The translations under genes and the position numbers were made by a program. Of a DNA stretch of 64,000 bases, positions 1 to 8,949 are shown piece after piece. How positions within the stretch are numbered: position 1 is the stretch's first letter; each line of letters opens with the position of its first letter. The notes below the pieces were generated by a model that was given only the letters and a program-made list of their open reading frames with translations, was not told the origin of the DNA and made no database searches. Source of the DNA: an uncultured Collinsella sp. (GTDB taxonomy: Bacteria; Actinomycetota; Coriobacteriia; Coriobacteriales; Coriobacteriaceae); contig CABUSV010000003.1 of assembly GCA_902494345.1 (NCBI GenBank), positions 1 through 64,000 of the forward strand, in the 5' to 3' direction.

Positions 1-1
1 C

Positions 2-800
2 GACGGCTCCTGGTACTGGTTTGCTGACGGTATCGCCTCGACCGGCTGGCTTTACACCGGCGGTTCCTGGTATTGGCTCGACCCCGACGCGGACGGCGCC
101 ATGGCGACGGGCCTCCATGCGTGCGACGGCTCCGCATACTGGTTCGACGGCTCCGGCGCCATGGCGACCGGCTGGGTGCTCGACGGCGGGACCTGGTACT
201 ACGCGACAGGCTCCGGCGCTCTCGCCTCCGGCTGGCTCAACCTTAACGGTACGTGGTACTGGCTCGACCCCACGACGCATGCCATGGCCACTGGTGTTCA
301 AACTATTGGATCATGTGAATACATATTTAATAACTCTGGCAAGATGATGGCTAATTGCTGGTCAAACGGTGATGGGTCTTGGATGTATCATTCGTCATCC
401 AGCGGCGCAATTGACCTTAAAGGCATCATGACCGATTCGGGAATCCAGTTGATTGACGATGGCGGGAATGTTAGAACGGGCTGGATTGAGAGTCAGGGTT
501 CTCGATATTATTGTTCTGCTGATGGGGTAATTCTGACTGGATGGCAGCAAATAGCTGGGTCTTGGTATTACTTTAGCTCGGATGGTCGAATGGCGACCGG
601 CTGGCTTTACGATGGCGGTAACTGGTACTGGCTAGATTCCGCTTCTGGCACAATGAAAACGGGATGGCTTTCCCTTGGGGGCACATGGTATTACCTTGAT
701 GCCGCACGTGGGGGAGTAATGTTGAGCAACGGTTGGTATTGGATCGGCTCTACTGACTACAAGTTCAGTTCATCCGGCGCAATGGTTGGCGCTTGGGTCA
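2..800 (+). repeat. Choline-binding/glucan-binding-type repeat array 1
   Basis: These are tandem units of about 20 residues built on GxWYYLD/GxMxTGW, encoded in frame. Bases 1-290 use GC-rich codons and the rest AT-richer synonyms. The units are related but degenerate at DNA level, a substrate for intragenic recombination. Confidence 0.8.
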
Positions 801-1366
801 ATGTCCCGTGCTATTCACAGTACCCGGAACTTCCTACTGGCTGTGAGTCGGTTGCCCTTACAAACTTGCTTAACTACTATGGTTTCGGTTTAGGTAAGAC
901 GATTATTGCGGATTATTATTTGCCCAAGGGAAGCAATGGCAACTTTGTTACCGCTTTTGATGGCAACCCAAGGCGCAGCAGCGGGGGTCTCATGGGATGC
1001 GTCGCACCTGCGATTACTATTGCTGGTAATAACTTTCTGTGTGCTGCCGGAAGTGGCAAGCAGGCAAAAGACGTCTCTTTCTCGTCAATTTCTTCCATTA
1101 AGAACAGACTGACCTGTGGTCAACCTGTTGAGATGTGGAATACCGAGTGGGGAAGTTGGCCGGGAGGCCGTTATGCTACGCGTTGGTATAACGGTCATTC
1201 CTATGGCCTGTGGGGCGGTAATCATGCCGTAGTCCTTAAAGGCTATGATGACGAGCAGGGAATTGTATATCTTTCGGATTCGATTAACGGCAATGTTACG
1301 CGAAATGCCCAGGTGTTCTTCGGCACGTGGCAACAGATGGATAGCCAGGCCGTGGTAATTGAATAG
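2..1366 (+). CDS. Choline-binding-repeat protein with C-terminal C39-like peptidase (5' end outside window)
   Basis: The reading frame is open from base 2, so the start and any signal peptide lie upstream of the window. About 265 residues of GW-type wall-binding repeats (units such as GTWYYLD, GAMATGW, NWYWLD) are followed by a roughly 190-residue peptidase_C39_2-like domain. The candidate nucleophile is the Cys of PTGCESVAL (codon 842-844) and the candidate His is in GGNHAVVLKGY (codon 1223-1225), with an Asp in YLSDS. By family this is a secreted papain-fold peptidase or amidase held on the wall by its repeats; the substrate cannot be told. Codon use changes sharply near base 296, from GC-rich to AT-richer, inside the repeat array. 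A terminator follows. Confidence 0.85.
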   Translation, partial: DGSWYWFADGIASTGWLYTGGSWYWLDPDADGAMATGLHACDGSAYWFDGSGAMATGWVLDGGTWYYATGSGALASGWLNLNGTWYWLDPTTHAMATGVQTIGSCEYIFNNSGKMMANCWSNGDGSWMYHSSSSGAIDLKGIMTDSGIQLIDDGGNVRTGWIESQGSRYYCSADGVILTGWQQIAGSWYYFSSDGRMATGWLYDGGNWYWLDSASGTMKTGWLSLGGTWYYLDAARGGVMLSNGWYWIGSTDYKFSSSGAMVGAWVNVPCYSQYPELPTGCESVALTNLLNYYGFGLGKTIIADYYLPKGSNGNFVTAFDGNPRRSSGGLMGCVAPAITIAGNNFLCAAGSGKQAKDVSFSSISSIKNRLTCGQPVEMWNTEWGSWPGGRYATRWYNGHSYGLWGGNHAVVLKGYDDEQGIVYLSDSINGNVTRNAQVFFGTWQQMDSQAVVIE

Positions 1367-1376
1367 CCATAATGCT

Positions 1377-1411
1377 AAAAAAGGGAGAACTCGACGAGCT
1401 CTCCCTTTTTT
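1377..1411. terminator. Bidirectional rho-independent terminator
   Basis: A 10-bp stem (GGGAGAACTC / GAGCTCTCCC, one A-C mismatch, 3-nt loop) is flanked by six A on the left and six T on the right. It can therefore end transcription from both convergent genes, the C39-type protein and licB. Confidence 0.85.
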
Positions 1412-1429
1412 AATGCATTGTTAATCAAG

Positions 1430-2371
1430 CTACGCCGTCTTATTTCGTCCAAATAGTTCGTCCCAGTTACTGGCTGCCAAAACTGTTCCGCATACAATTA
1501 CAATGCAGCAGATTACAGATGCCATGTCGGGAATTGTTCCAAGCAAGATCAGGCCAAAGACCACCGACCATGCCGAATAGGATATATTCAGAGCCATCGC
1601 ACGCGCTGCTCCGATTGCCGCAATGCCCTTGTAATAGAACAGATAGGATGCAGTTCCTGCGAGTCCGGCGAGTGCAATAATCAATGTCGGCATGCTCGGG
1701 ATAGCACCCAGCGTGAAATGCCATGCTCCGAAGAGAGGGAGTACGAGCACTCCATAAACAAGCGCACTCGTAGTTTCACGGATTTGCAAAGCCGTTTCGT
1801 CATCAACGGCATCATCTTTCATTCCCCATGCGCACAGCACCGCTTCGGATCCCCATCCAATAACGGCAAGCACCGCGCCGAGTAAGCCGAGAGGGGCATT
1901 TGCAATCTCGCTCGATCCGGCCGATAGATAGCCCATCGTCATTACGCCGCAAAGGGCAACAAGAAGGGAAAGAATCTGACCTTTGCCCATTTTCTCCTTC
2001 AGCAGCACGAACGAAAGGAATGCTCCGACTGCGGGATAGAAGGCGGAGATAATTGCCGTGTAGGCTGCTCCGATATTATTAATCGCCAATACGTATCCGG
2101 TCATTCCGATAGGTCCACCGAGCAGTGCGCCGGCGATGACGACCTTGCCAGAACGAGTTTTAAGTGCAGCGAGCGTGTCTTTTAATCTGCCTCGAACTCC
2201 CATGTATCCAAAGAGCCAGATTGCACAGAAGGCATCATGGAGAAAAGATCCCGCAATGGAGGCGCATGCAAGCGCTTCCGCCGATCCAATATAGGGCGCG
2301 AGCGCCAAACCGATTCCAAGAATTACTGTATCAAGGCCCCAAAGAAGGCCGCTAAAAAAGCCGAATTGCAT
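1430..2371 (-). CDS. licB: LicB-type choline importer (EamA/DMT permease)
   Basis: This 313-residue integral membrane protein has about ten hydrophobic segments in two EamA-like halves. GALLGGPIGM, a YPAV...LLKEKMGKGQ stretch, GWGSEAVLCAWGM and ALNISYSAWSVVFG match what I recall of the LicB proteins of phosphocholine-decorating bacteria. LicB brings exogenous choline into the cell for LicA to phosphorylate. The ATG lies 2 nt after the stop of the licC-licA fusion, with AAAGGTGA inside the end of that gene as ribosome site, so the two are co-transcribed and probably translationally coupled. Another small-molecule DMT substrate is possible, but the neighbour makes choline by far the best guess. 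Confidence 0.88.
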   Translation of the reverse strand: MQFGFFSGLLWGLDTVILGIGLALAPYIGSAEALACASIAGSFLHDAFCAIWLFGYMGVRGRLKDTLAALKTRSGKVVIAGALLGGPIGMTGYVLAINNIGAAYTAIISAFYPAVGAFLSFVLLKEKMGKGQILSLLVALCGVMTMGYLSAGSSEIANAPLGLLGAVLAVIGWGSEAVLCAWGMKDDAVDDETALQIRETTSALVYGVLVLPLFGAWHFTLGAIPSMPTLIIALAGLAGTASYLFYYKGIAAIGAARAMALNISYSAWSVVFGLILLGTIPDMASVICCIVIVCGTVLAASNWDELFGRNKTA

Positions 2372-2373
2372 CG

Positions 2374-4146
2374 TTACTCACCTTTCCGATAGATCTCCAG
2401 TGCCTTTTTAAGGTATTTGGCACCGTAATTGAAGTAGATATAGAGCCACTCGCCCACGAAGTCACCTTCGGCTTCTTTCAGAAGAGACCAGAGGTACCAG
2501 CACCATCCTGCAAGGGCAATGTGCGCATAGTTATGCGCAACTTCGTTGTTTGTTGCCTTGCGCCCAAAATATGCATCAAGCGCGCGGTCGACTTCATCTT
2601 CGGAAAGCTCGCAGCAGACACTGCACGTTCCAAAATCGTTCGCGTAATCGCTCATGCCAGCATATTCCCAGTCAATGAGATAGTACTTGTCGTTCTCATC
2701 GATAAGGAAATTGAGGTAAAAGAAGTCATTGTGGCAAAGGCATTTTGGTGCATTATCGGCCTGTACAAAGCGCTCCAATTCATCGATTTCGGCGGACATT
2801 TCCATGTAGCCTGGAATGTCGATGGGACCTTTTTCCGGAAGAAGTGATTCGTAGCGCTTCGCTTCGAGGTAGAAGTCAAATTCGGTTTCGACATTTGCAC
2901 CACTCTCGTGAAGCGAACGACACATCTGCATCATTCGATTCATTTGGGCAGCATCATGCGGATCAGGCTGCTTTGCGTTGGGTACAAACTTCGAAATTTT
3001 CCAACCACGCTTTGGGTCCTCATGAATGAACGTGTCGTCAAGGCCAAGTTCCTTAGCTTTTTTAAGTGCGGCTACTTCTCCATTTCTGTTAATAAGCAGT
3101 TCGGTCCCGACTCCCGGATGGCGGTAAACGTACTCTCCATCATTGGTTCTAAAGTGGCACGATAGGTTCGTAAGACCTTGTTTAAGGGGATAAACGTCGT
3201 GAATCTCTGATTTGGAGCAGCCGAGCACTTGCTCGATGTTATCGAAAATATCGGAGTCAACGTTTTCGATAAAATGCGGATCAAAGACACGAAGCTCATC
3301 AAGAGAATCGAATTCGTTAATCTCGCCCTCAGGATACTTCTTGATCACCATATCGAGCTCCTTGATGTGCTCGATATATAGATCTTCCCAAAGCTTGTCC
3401 GTTGTCTCGGGCTTGTTGTATTCCGTTTCAAGAATCTGCTTAAACGCAAGCGAGAAGGCTTTATCAAAGTAGACATGTCCGAGCATGTACCATGCATCGG
3501 AACCGCCAATCGTAACATTGGTGATTCTATCCATTGCTCCCGTTTGAATGCACCATTCTTTGGTGGCGCCTTCAGCATATTGAGCAGAATAAAATGCTTT
3601 CCAAACGTATGCTTCAAACGGATTGTTTAGAAGGTAATCATCGCTTGAGCAAATGTAGGTGTTGCCAAGTCGCTCTTTTACGCACATAAGCGATGCGTGG
3701 TTATTTTTGGATGCGTATTCGTTGTTGACGACAATCGAAACGCCGAACTTGCTTTCAAGATAGAAGAAATACTCTTTTTTATAGCCGACAACGACGGTGA
3801 TATTGCTGATACCCGCGTCTTGCAGCTGCCTGATCTGACGCTCAATGAGAATCTCACCACGTACTTTTAAAAGGCCTTTGGGCTTTTCATACGAAATAGG
3901 AGCAAAGCGGCTCGAAAGCCCCGCAGCTAATATCACTGCGTTTTCAACCTTATAGGGGTGAAGTGCTTCGTAACCGCTGTCGGTTAGGCTGTCCGATTCG
4001 AGAAGGCCCTCATTCGTAAGCTCTTTATTTGCTGCGTTTACTGATCCAAGTGAAAGGCCAGTGCGCTCGGCGACTTCTCGCTGGCTGGCATATGGGTTCT
4101 TTAGGTATTCGTACAGAACTGTAAAGTTACGCTTGGTCAGTTCCAC
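2374..4146 (-). CDS. licCA: Winged-helix / LicC cytidylyltransferase / LicA choline kinase fusion
   Basis: This is a 590-residue three-part protein. Residues 1-60 are a MarR-like winged helix (QREVAERTGLSLGSVNAANK recognition region). Residues about 68-300 are a nucleotidyltransferase with AAGLSSRF...EKPKGLL, as in CTP:phosphocholine cytidylyltransferase LicC. Residues about 310-590 are a choline-kinase fold with the catalytic HNDFFYLN and the metal-binding IDWEYAG, as in LicA. It should phosphorylate choline and activate it to CDP-choline. The start chosen is GTG at 4146, because GGAGG lies at 4153-4157 with 6-nt spacing; an ATG at 4212 has no ribosome site and would fall beyond the operator. 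In pneumococcus licA and licC are separate genes. The attached DNA-binding domain suggests autoregulation through the palindrome at 4193-4215. Confidence 0.88.
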   Translation of the reverse strand: MELTKRNFTVLYEYLKNPYASQREVAERTGLSLGSVNAANKELTNEGLLESDSLTDSGYEALHPYKVENAVILAAGLSSRFAPISYEKPKGLLKVRGEILIERQIRQLQDAGISNITVVVGYKKEYFFYLESKFGVSIVVNNEYASKNNHASLMCVKERLGNTYICSSDDYLLNNPFEAYVWKAFYSAQYAEGATKEWCIQTGAMDRITNVTIGGSDAWYMLGHVYFDKAFSLAFKQILETEYNKPETTDKLWEDLYIEHIKELDMVIKKYPEGEINEFDSLDELRVFDPHFIENVDSDIFDNIEQVLGCSKSEIHDVYPLKQGLTNLSCHFRTNDGEYVYRHPGVGTELLINRNGEVAALKKAKELGLDDTFIHEDPKRGWKISKFVPNAKQPDPHDAAQMNRMMQMCRSLHESGANVETEFDFYLEAKRYESLLPEKGPIDIPGYMEMSAEIDELERFVQADNAPKCLCHNDFFYLNFLIDENDKYYLIDWEYAGMSDYANDFGTCSVCCELSEDEVDRALDAYFGRKATNNEVAHNYAHIALAGWCWYLWSLLKEAEGDFVGEWLYIYFNYGAKYLKKALEIYRKGE

Positions 4147-4183
4147 TGCAGGCCTCCAATTAAGATGTTCATTGCTTAGGAAA

Positions 4184-4225
4184 AGAATAGAATGATTGAA
4201 CGATATGTTCAATCAATTGTATTTA
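4184..4225. promoter_or_regulatory. Divergent lic / choline-binding-protein promoters with shared operator palindrome
   Basis: A perfect inverted repeat TGATTGAAC-N5-GTTCAATCA spans 4193-4215. Each arm holds a TTGAAC -35. Leftward: TTGAAC-N17-TATTCT (-10 at 4184-4189). Rightward: TTGAAC-N18-TATTTA (-10 at 4220-4225). A protein bound to the palindrome would cover both -35 elements. The obvious candidate is the winged helix of the adjacent licCA product. Confidence 0.6.
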
Positions 4226-4311
4226 GCTACATAGACTGAACAGAAAGTAGCGAAAATCAATCTCGAAAGGTGGATTAAAATAACTAAATAGGATATCTGG
4301 GAGGGTCGCTT

Positions 4312-6482
4312 ATGTATCGATTCGAAAAGAAGGCCACGCTTGTTTGTGCTGCTGCGTCATTAATTTCTGCTTGCTGCTTGCCCCTGAGTGCGAATGTCGC
4401 GTTTGCACAGGATTCCGTTGAGGCTCAGAGTATTGAGTCAAAAGCGGATTTTTCTTCTGTGGTTTCCGATGATTTGCAACCTGATAATTCTTCCGTCATA
4501 AAAGATGGCTGGCAACGAGACGAGTCGTCTGGAGTTTGGTATTACGGAAAAACGGTAAACACCAAACTGGCTGGCTGCAAAGCGGGGGCTATTGGTATTG
4601 GCTTGATCCGGCCAATGATGGTGCAATGCAGACAGGTTATTTCAATGTGACCGATGCTGGTGGATCGACTGCTTCGTTTTATGCGAATGACGGCAATGCC
4701 GCAACGCCTTTTGGCGCGCTATATCAGAACTGCTGGCTACGTAACTCAGATGGAAATTGGTTTTATGCCAATGCTGGAGGCGATTTAGCTGCTGATTGGT
4801 TTTATCAAGACGGCACATGGTATTACCTGGATCCTGCCACCCATATAATGCAGGTTGGTTTTGTCGACCTCGGGAGCGGGAAATACTATTTAGATGCCAC
4901 TGGTGCTATGAAAACCGGCTGGATTCTCGTTGACGGGAATTGGTACTGGGCATATCCATCGGGCGCACTTGCTTCGTCATGGCAGACGATAGGTGGGACT
5001 CGCTATTATTTTGACTCTCAGACGCTGGCTATGTTCAAAGGTCGTCACGAGATCGATGGAAGTACCTACATTTTTGGCGACTATGGCCTCGTAAATGGAT
5101 GGTTCAAAGATGGAGTAGATTGGTATTACTGCTCTAATGGTATTGCGGTCACTGGCTGGCAACTCGTTAACGGAACCTGGTATTATCTCGATCCGGCTTC
5201 CGACGGCAAAATGTCTGTTGGGTATTTAGACCTTGGCAATGCAGCATATTATTTGAATTCGAATGGGACTATGGCTATTGGTTGGGCTCAGTCCGAGGAC
5301 GGCTGGTATTTTGCCTCTGAATCTGGCGCGCTTATTTCTGGCTGGTATAAAGAGGGCGTGAGTTGGTATTACCTGGACCCTGCTAGCCATCTCATGAAAA
5401 CGGGCTTATTTGAGGTGGGCGGCAACGATTGTTTCGCAAACCTGAGCGGTAGACTTGTGGTGTCAAGCTGGATTACCGTTAAAGACGGCGTAGAAAGATA
5501 TGCCGATGGCAATGGATATCTTTGCAAAGATGTGATCCGCGAAAACGGTACTATCCTAAAAACAGCTGGAGCTGATGGCTGGCAGGTTGCGTCCGGTTGG
5601 GTTAATGTTGCAAATCAAAGGTTTTATGCTGAGCCCGGAACGGGCGTCATTCATCGTGGATGGCTGCAGATTGATGGCGATTGGTATTGGCTTGATGCCG
5701 ATTCTGGTGCGATGAAAACTGGATGGGTTTTTACTGACGGTGCATGGTATTACCTAAACGCCGACGGAAAAATGGCAACTGGTTGGAAATGCCTCAATGG
5801 AACATGGTATTACCTTGACTCCAACGGCAGCATGCATGTTGGCTGGCTTAAAGATTCGGGTAAGTGGTATTGGCTAGACGGCAGCGGTGCTATGGCAACA
5901 GGCGCAAGAACCATCGATGGCGTGCGTCGAATTTTCTGGAGCGATGGCCAGTGCGACAAGGTTGGCTGGCAAAATCCTCCGCAGTATCCCCAGGTCAGCT
6001 CTTGGACTGTTCAGTTGCCTAGCTACTGCACTGGCTACTTTACCTATGTGACTCCTTCTCGCATTTCTGTCGAAGCGACGCGGGAAGATTGCGTGAATGC
6101 CTTTATTCAGCGTGCTTACGAATATATCGGTACGCAATATATTGAGCCTTGGTCTACCGCTCCCGGCGGGGCTGTTGATTGCTCTGGTTTTGTCTTGCAA
6201 TGTCTTTATGCTACTGGCATGGATATGGGTGTTTACAACCCTTATAACCATCGCTGGGATCCAAGCCAAACCTACAATTCGATGAATTGGTATCGAAGCA
6301 ACATCTTTATGCCCGTGAGCACCAGCTCGATTCAGCGTGGCGATGTGATTTATTATCGCGGGCATATCGCAATCGCACTTGGCGGCGGTATGATGATTGA
6401 CTCCTGGCCTCATCAGGGTGTCGGTATTCATCCCGTCAGCGCTAGGGGAAATGTGATCGGCGCAGCCCGTCCGTTTATCTAA
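4312..6482 (+). pseudogene. Choline-binding-repeat NlpC/P60 hydrolase, frameshifted near the signal peptide
   Basis: The ATG at 4312 has GGGAGG 6 nt upstream and encodes a clear signal peptide ending near NVAFA. The frame then breaks in an A5 run at 4548-4552: GVWYYGK continues in the -1 frame as NGKHQTGWL, so one extra A would restore a protein of about 720 residues. After a long GW-repeat array comes an NlpC/P60 domain with Cys in AVDCSGF (codon 6180-6182), His in RGHIAIALGG (codon 6363-6365) and a downstream polar residue around PHQGVGIHP. Intact, it would be a secreted peptidoglycan endopeptidase. The shift may be a true inactivating deletion, a phase-variable tract, -1 recoding on A-AAA-ACG, or a sequence error. 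It lies 42 nt from the next gene, probably co-transcribed. Confidence 0.8.
4500..5960 (+). repeat. Choline-binding-type repeat array 2
   Basis: The array has many units of the form TGWxxxxGxWYYLDPxxxxMxxG, with recurrent WYYLDPAS and WYWLD cores. It is interrupted around 5450-5600 by a less repeat-like stretch, after which the units become very regular. All are in one frame after the A5 tract. Confidence 0.8.
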
Positions 6483-6524
6483 TTGATTCCTTGTAAGACA
6501 GTCGGTACCGGTTGGGGGCCTGAA

Positions 6525-8594
6525 ATGAATGCTCGGATTGATCATCGAATTTGCTGGCGAGCAATCGGCTTGGTGCTACTATCCGCCTCGCTCTCGGTTT
6601 TCGCCCCCGCGTTTTCTTGCACTGCTTATGCCGTGGAAGAGGGGGCGGATAACGATATCGTAGAGCGCGACTCGACGGAAGGGTCGGGTGCTTTTGTCGG
6701 CGGCGGTCTCGCTCAAGATTCCAACGATTATGCTGGCAAAACAGCGGAAGATTCGAATCCACAGGTTGTCGAAAGCCAAGACTCGTCGACGACGGAAAAA
6801 CTATCTGGATGGCAATGGGACGGTTTGTCCTGGTATTACTATCTTGACGACTGCCGTTTGACCGGAATGCAGAATGTTGACGGCTCGTTGTTTTATTTGG
6901 ACCCCGCTCGTGACGGCGCGATGAGTTGCGGCTGGATTTTTACTGACAATAAGTGGTATTACGCGAGTCCATCAGGCGCTTTGGCAAATGGTTGGCAGCT
7001 TATCGGAGGCCAATGGTACTGGTTTGACTCCCTTGACGGCTGTTCCATGGTTACTGGGCGACGTGTTATCGATGGGCATCCTTATCTTCTTGGAACCTAT
7101 GGACTGATTAATGGATGGTGTCTTGATAACGGTTTATGGTATTGGGGTAGCAATGGTGAAGTCTTAACCGGTTGGCTTCAAACTGGCAATAACTGGTATT
7201 GGCTTGATCCCGCCAATGATGGTGCTATGTCTAGGGGAATCGTTTCCGTTGGCTCATCACGTTATTATTTATCGGATTCCGGTGCAATGGCTGTTGGTTG
7301 GGCGTTTGATGGTACGGACTGGTATTACGCAGACGGTTCCGGCGCACTTGCGTCGGGCTGGCGTTCGGTGAACGGCGCTTGGTATTGGCTCGATATCGCA
7401 AATGACAATAGAATGGTTACCGGCTTTTTTTCCATCGGATCGAATCGGTATCATTTTTCTTCAACGGGAGCGCTGTCACTCGGCTGGTTTATGAGCGATG
7501 GAGACTGGTATTACGCTGAGCCATCTAATGCATCGGGTATTGTAAAGACGGGTTGGCTGAAGGACGGTAGCCAATACTATTATCTTGATCCTGCCGTCGA
7601 CGGCAAAATGCTGCTCGGGCATTTTTCTGTAAATGGGAAAAGCTATTATGCAAAAGGCTCAGGCGCTGTTGCTTGTCGTGAATGGGTAGATGTCCAGGAC
7701 TCGGTTCAGGATGGTCCGTCTAAGGCTTTTGCTGGTTCTGACTGCTCGTTGTGCGGAACATTGCGCAATGGGAAGTTATTTACTTCAAACGGCGATGGCG
7801 AATTGGTCGAAGCGCGCGGTTTCGTGACGCTTGGTGGCTGCATTTTCTATGCTGATCCGACTAATGGCTCCTTGAGCGTCGGCTGGCAGAACGTTAACGG
7901 AAAATGGTACTTCTTTGATGAGATCGCTGGCTATGCACGATCTGGCTGGCTGAGCAAGGATGGCTCCTGGTTCTATTTAGATCCATCTACTTACGTTATG
8001 AAAACCGGTTGGGTTGCCGTTAACGGATATTGGTATTACTTGAATTCGTCTGGTTATATGCAGACGGGATGGCTCAATTTGGGCGGCACCTGGTATTGGC
8101 TTGATGCTAGTGGGGCTATGGCTACTGGCTGGCGCGTTGTGGACGGATCCTGGAATTACTTCATGGCTAACGGCGCGTGGGTGTCAGACTATATGGACGC
8201 TAAAGCTCAAAGTTATTCAAGCAATACAAATTGGCTGATACTTGTCGATACGTCGCGTTGTATCACGAGCATCTACACTGGGTCATGGAATAATTGGTCC
8301 TTAAACCGTCGATATGTATGTTCGACGGGAAAAGCCAGTACGCCAACTGTGATAGGGGAGTACCAAGTCTACGGAAAGGGATACTCCTTTGGGCATGGAT
8401 ATACTTGCTATTACTACACACAGTTCTACGGTGATTATCTATTCCATTCTTCGCCCTACTACGTCAACAGTAACCGGGTGATGGATCCCACGATGGGCGT
8501 TCCATCCTCTGCAGGATGTGTGCGCCTTGAGATCCAGAACGCAAAATGGATTTACGATAACATTCCTTATGGAACAAAGGTTGTTACCTATTGA
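6525..8594 (+). CDS. Choline-binding-repeat L,D-transpeptidase (YkuD)
   Basis: The ATG at 6525 starts a classic signal peptide (basic RIDHRICWR, hydrophobic core, cleavage near CTAYA); an in-frame TTG at 6483 directly after the previous stop would spoil it, so it was not used. A long GW-repeat region covers roughly residues 95-545 of 689. The last 130 residues form a YkuD domain: LILVDTSRCITSIYTG at its start, then FHSSPYYV and the catalytic PSSAGCVRL (Cys codon 8517-8519). By family it makes 3-3 cross-links in, or attaches proteins to, peptidoglycan outside the membrane. Repeats that dock such an enzyme on a decorated polymer are notable. It shares an operon with the preceding NlpC/P60 gene. 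Confidence 0.88.
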   Translation: MNARIDHRICWRAIGLVLLSASLSVFAPAFSCTAYAVEEGADNDIVERDSTEGSGAFVGGGLAQDSNDYAGKTAEDSNPQVVESQDSSTTEKLSGWQWDGLSWYYYLDDCRLTGMQNVDGSLFYLDPARDGAMSCGWIFTDNKWYYASPSGALANGWQLIGGQWYWFDSLDGCSMVTGRRVIDGHPYLLGTYGLINGWCLDNGLWYWGSNGEVLTGWLQTGNNWYWLDPANDGAMSRGIVSVGSSRYYLSDSGAMAVGWAFDGTDWYYADGSGALASGWRSVNGAWYWLDIANDNRMVTGFFSIGSNRYHFSSTGALSLGWFMSDGDWYYAEPSNASGIVKTGWLKDGSQYYYLDPAVDGKMLLGHFSVNGKSYYAKGSGAVACREWVDVQDSVQDGPSKAFAGSDCSLCGTLRNGKLFTSNGDGELVEARGFVTLGGCIFYADPTNGSLSVGWQNVNGKWYFFDEIAGYARSGWLSKDGSWFYLDPSTYVMKTGWVAVNGYWYYLNSSGYMQTGWLNLGGTWYWLDASGAMATGWRVVDGSWNYFMANGAWVSDYMDAKAQSYSSNTNWLILVDTSRCITSIYTGSWNNWSLNRRYVCSTGKASTPTVIGEYQVYGKGYSFGHGYTCYYYTQFYGDYLFHSSPYYVNSNRVMDPTMGVPSSAGCVRLEIQNAKWIYDNIPYGTKVVTY
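6805..8165 (+). repeat. Choline-binding-type repeat array 3
   Basis: Tandem GW-type units (WYYLD, WYWLD, GAMAxGW) run between the acidic, Ser-rich post-signal linker and the YkuD domain. A non-repeat insertion lies near 7690-7800. Confidence 0.8.
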
Positions 8595-8949
8595 TATTGG
8601 ACAAGTGTCTTTAAAGGTGGGAGAAAGACACTGATTCTTAAGGGACTCTTTTCCAATTGAGGTGCTTTGATTTGGCAAGCGGTTTCATGAGAAGGCATTC
8701 ATAAACTGTATGCACTTCCGGTGCGCAGGATTTTAATTCTCTACGAGCTTCCTTTTCAGATTATTTTGAAAAGCCAACCATCTCGCTCCCTCTAGGGGGG
8801 CGAGATGTCGGTGTTGGTGTTAAAAATTACGGGAGCACCATTCAATTTGCCGCCATGTATTATCTAAAGGCCGAGCCTTCTCCTGTCTTTTTTGAGCGTA
8901 ATAAACAACACCTTAAATCTCTAATGATTGCTTTGCTAATCTTGAAAAC
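8595..8949. other. 355-bp intergenic region with hairpin
   Basis: No ORF is convincing here. The main structure is a hairpin at 8780-8808 (CATCTCGCTCCC / GGGGGCGAGATG, one G-T pair, 5-nt loop), which lacks a clean T-tract. It may terminate the upstream pair of repeat-protein genes or shape the leader of the glycosyltransferase operon. Confidence 0.5.
8780..8808. terminator. Strong hairpin, possible terminator
   Basis: A 12-bp stem with a 5-nt loop lies 185 nt after the YkuD gene and 142 nt before the GT2 gene. It is followed by TCGGTGTTGGTGTT rather than a T-run, so termination is only plausible. Confidence 0.4.
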
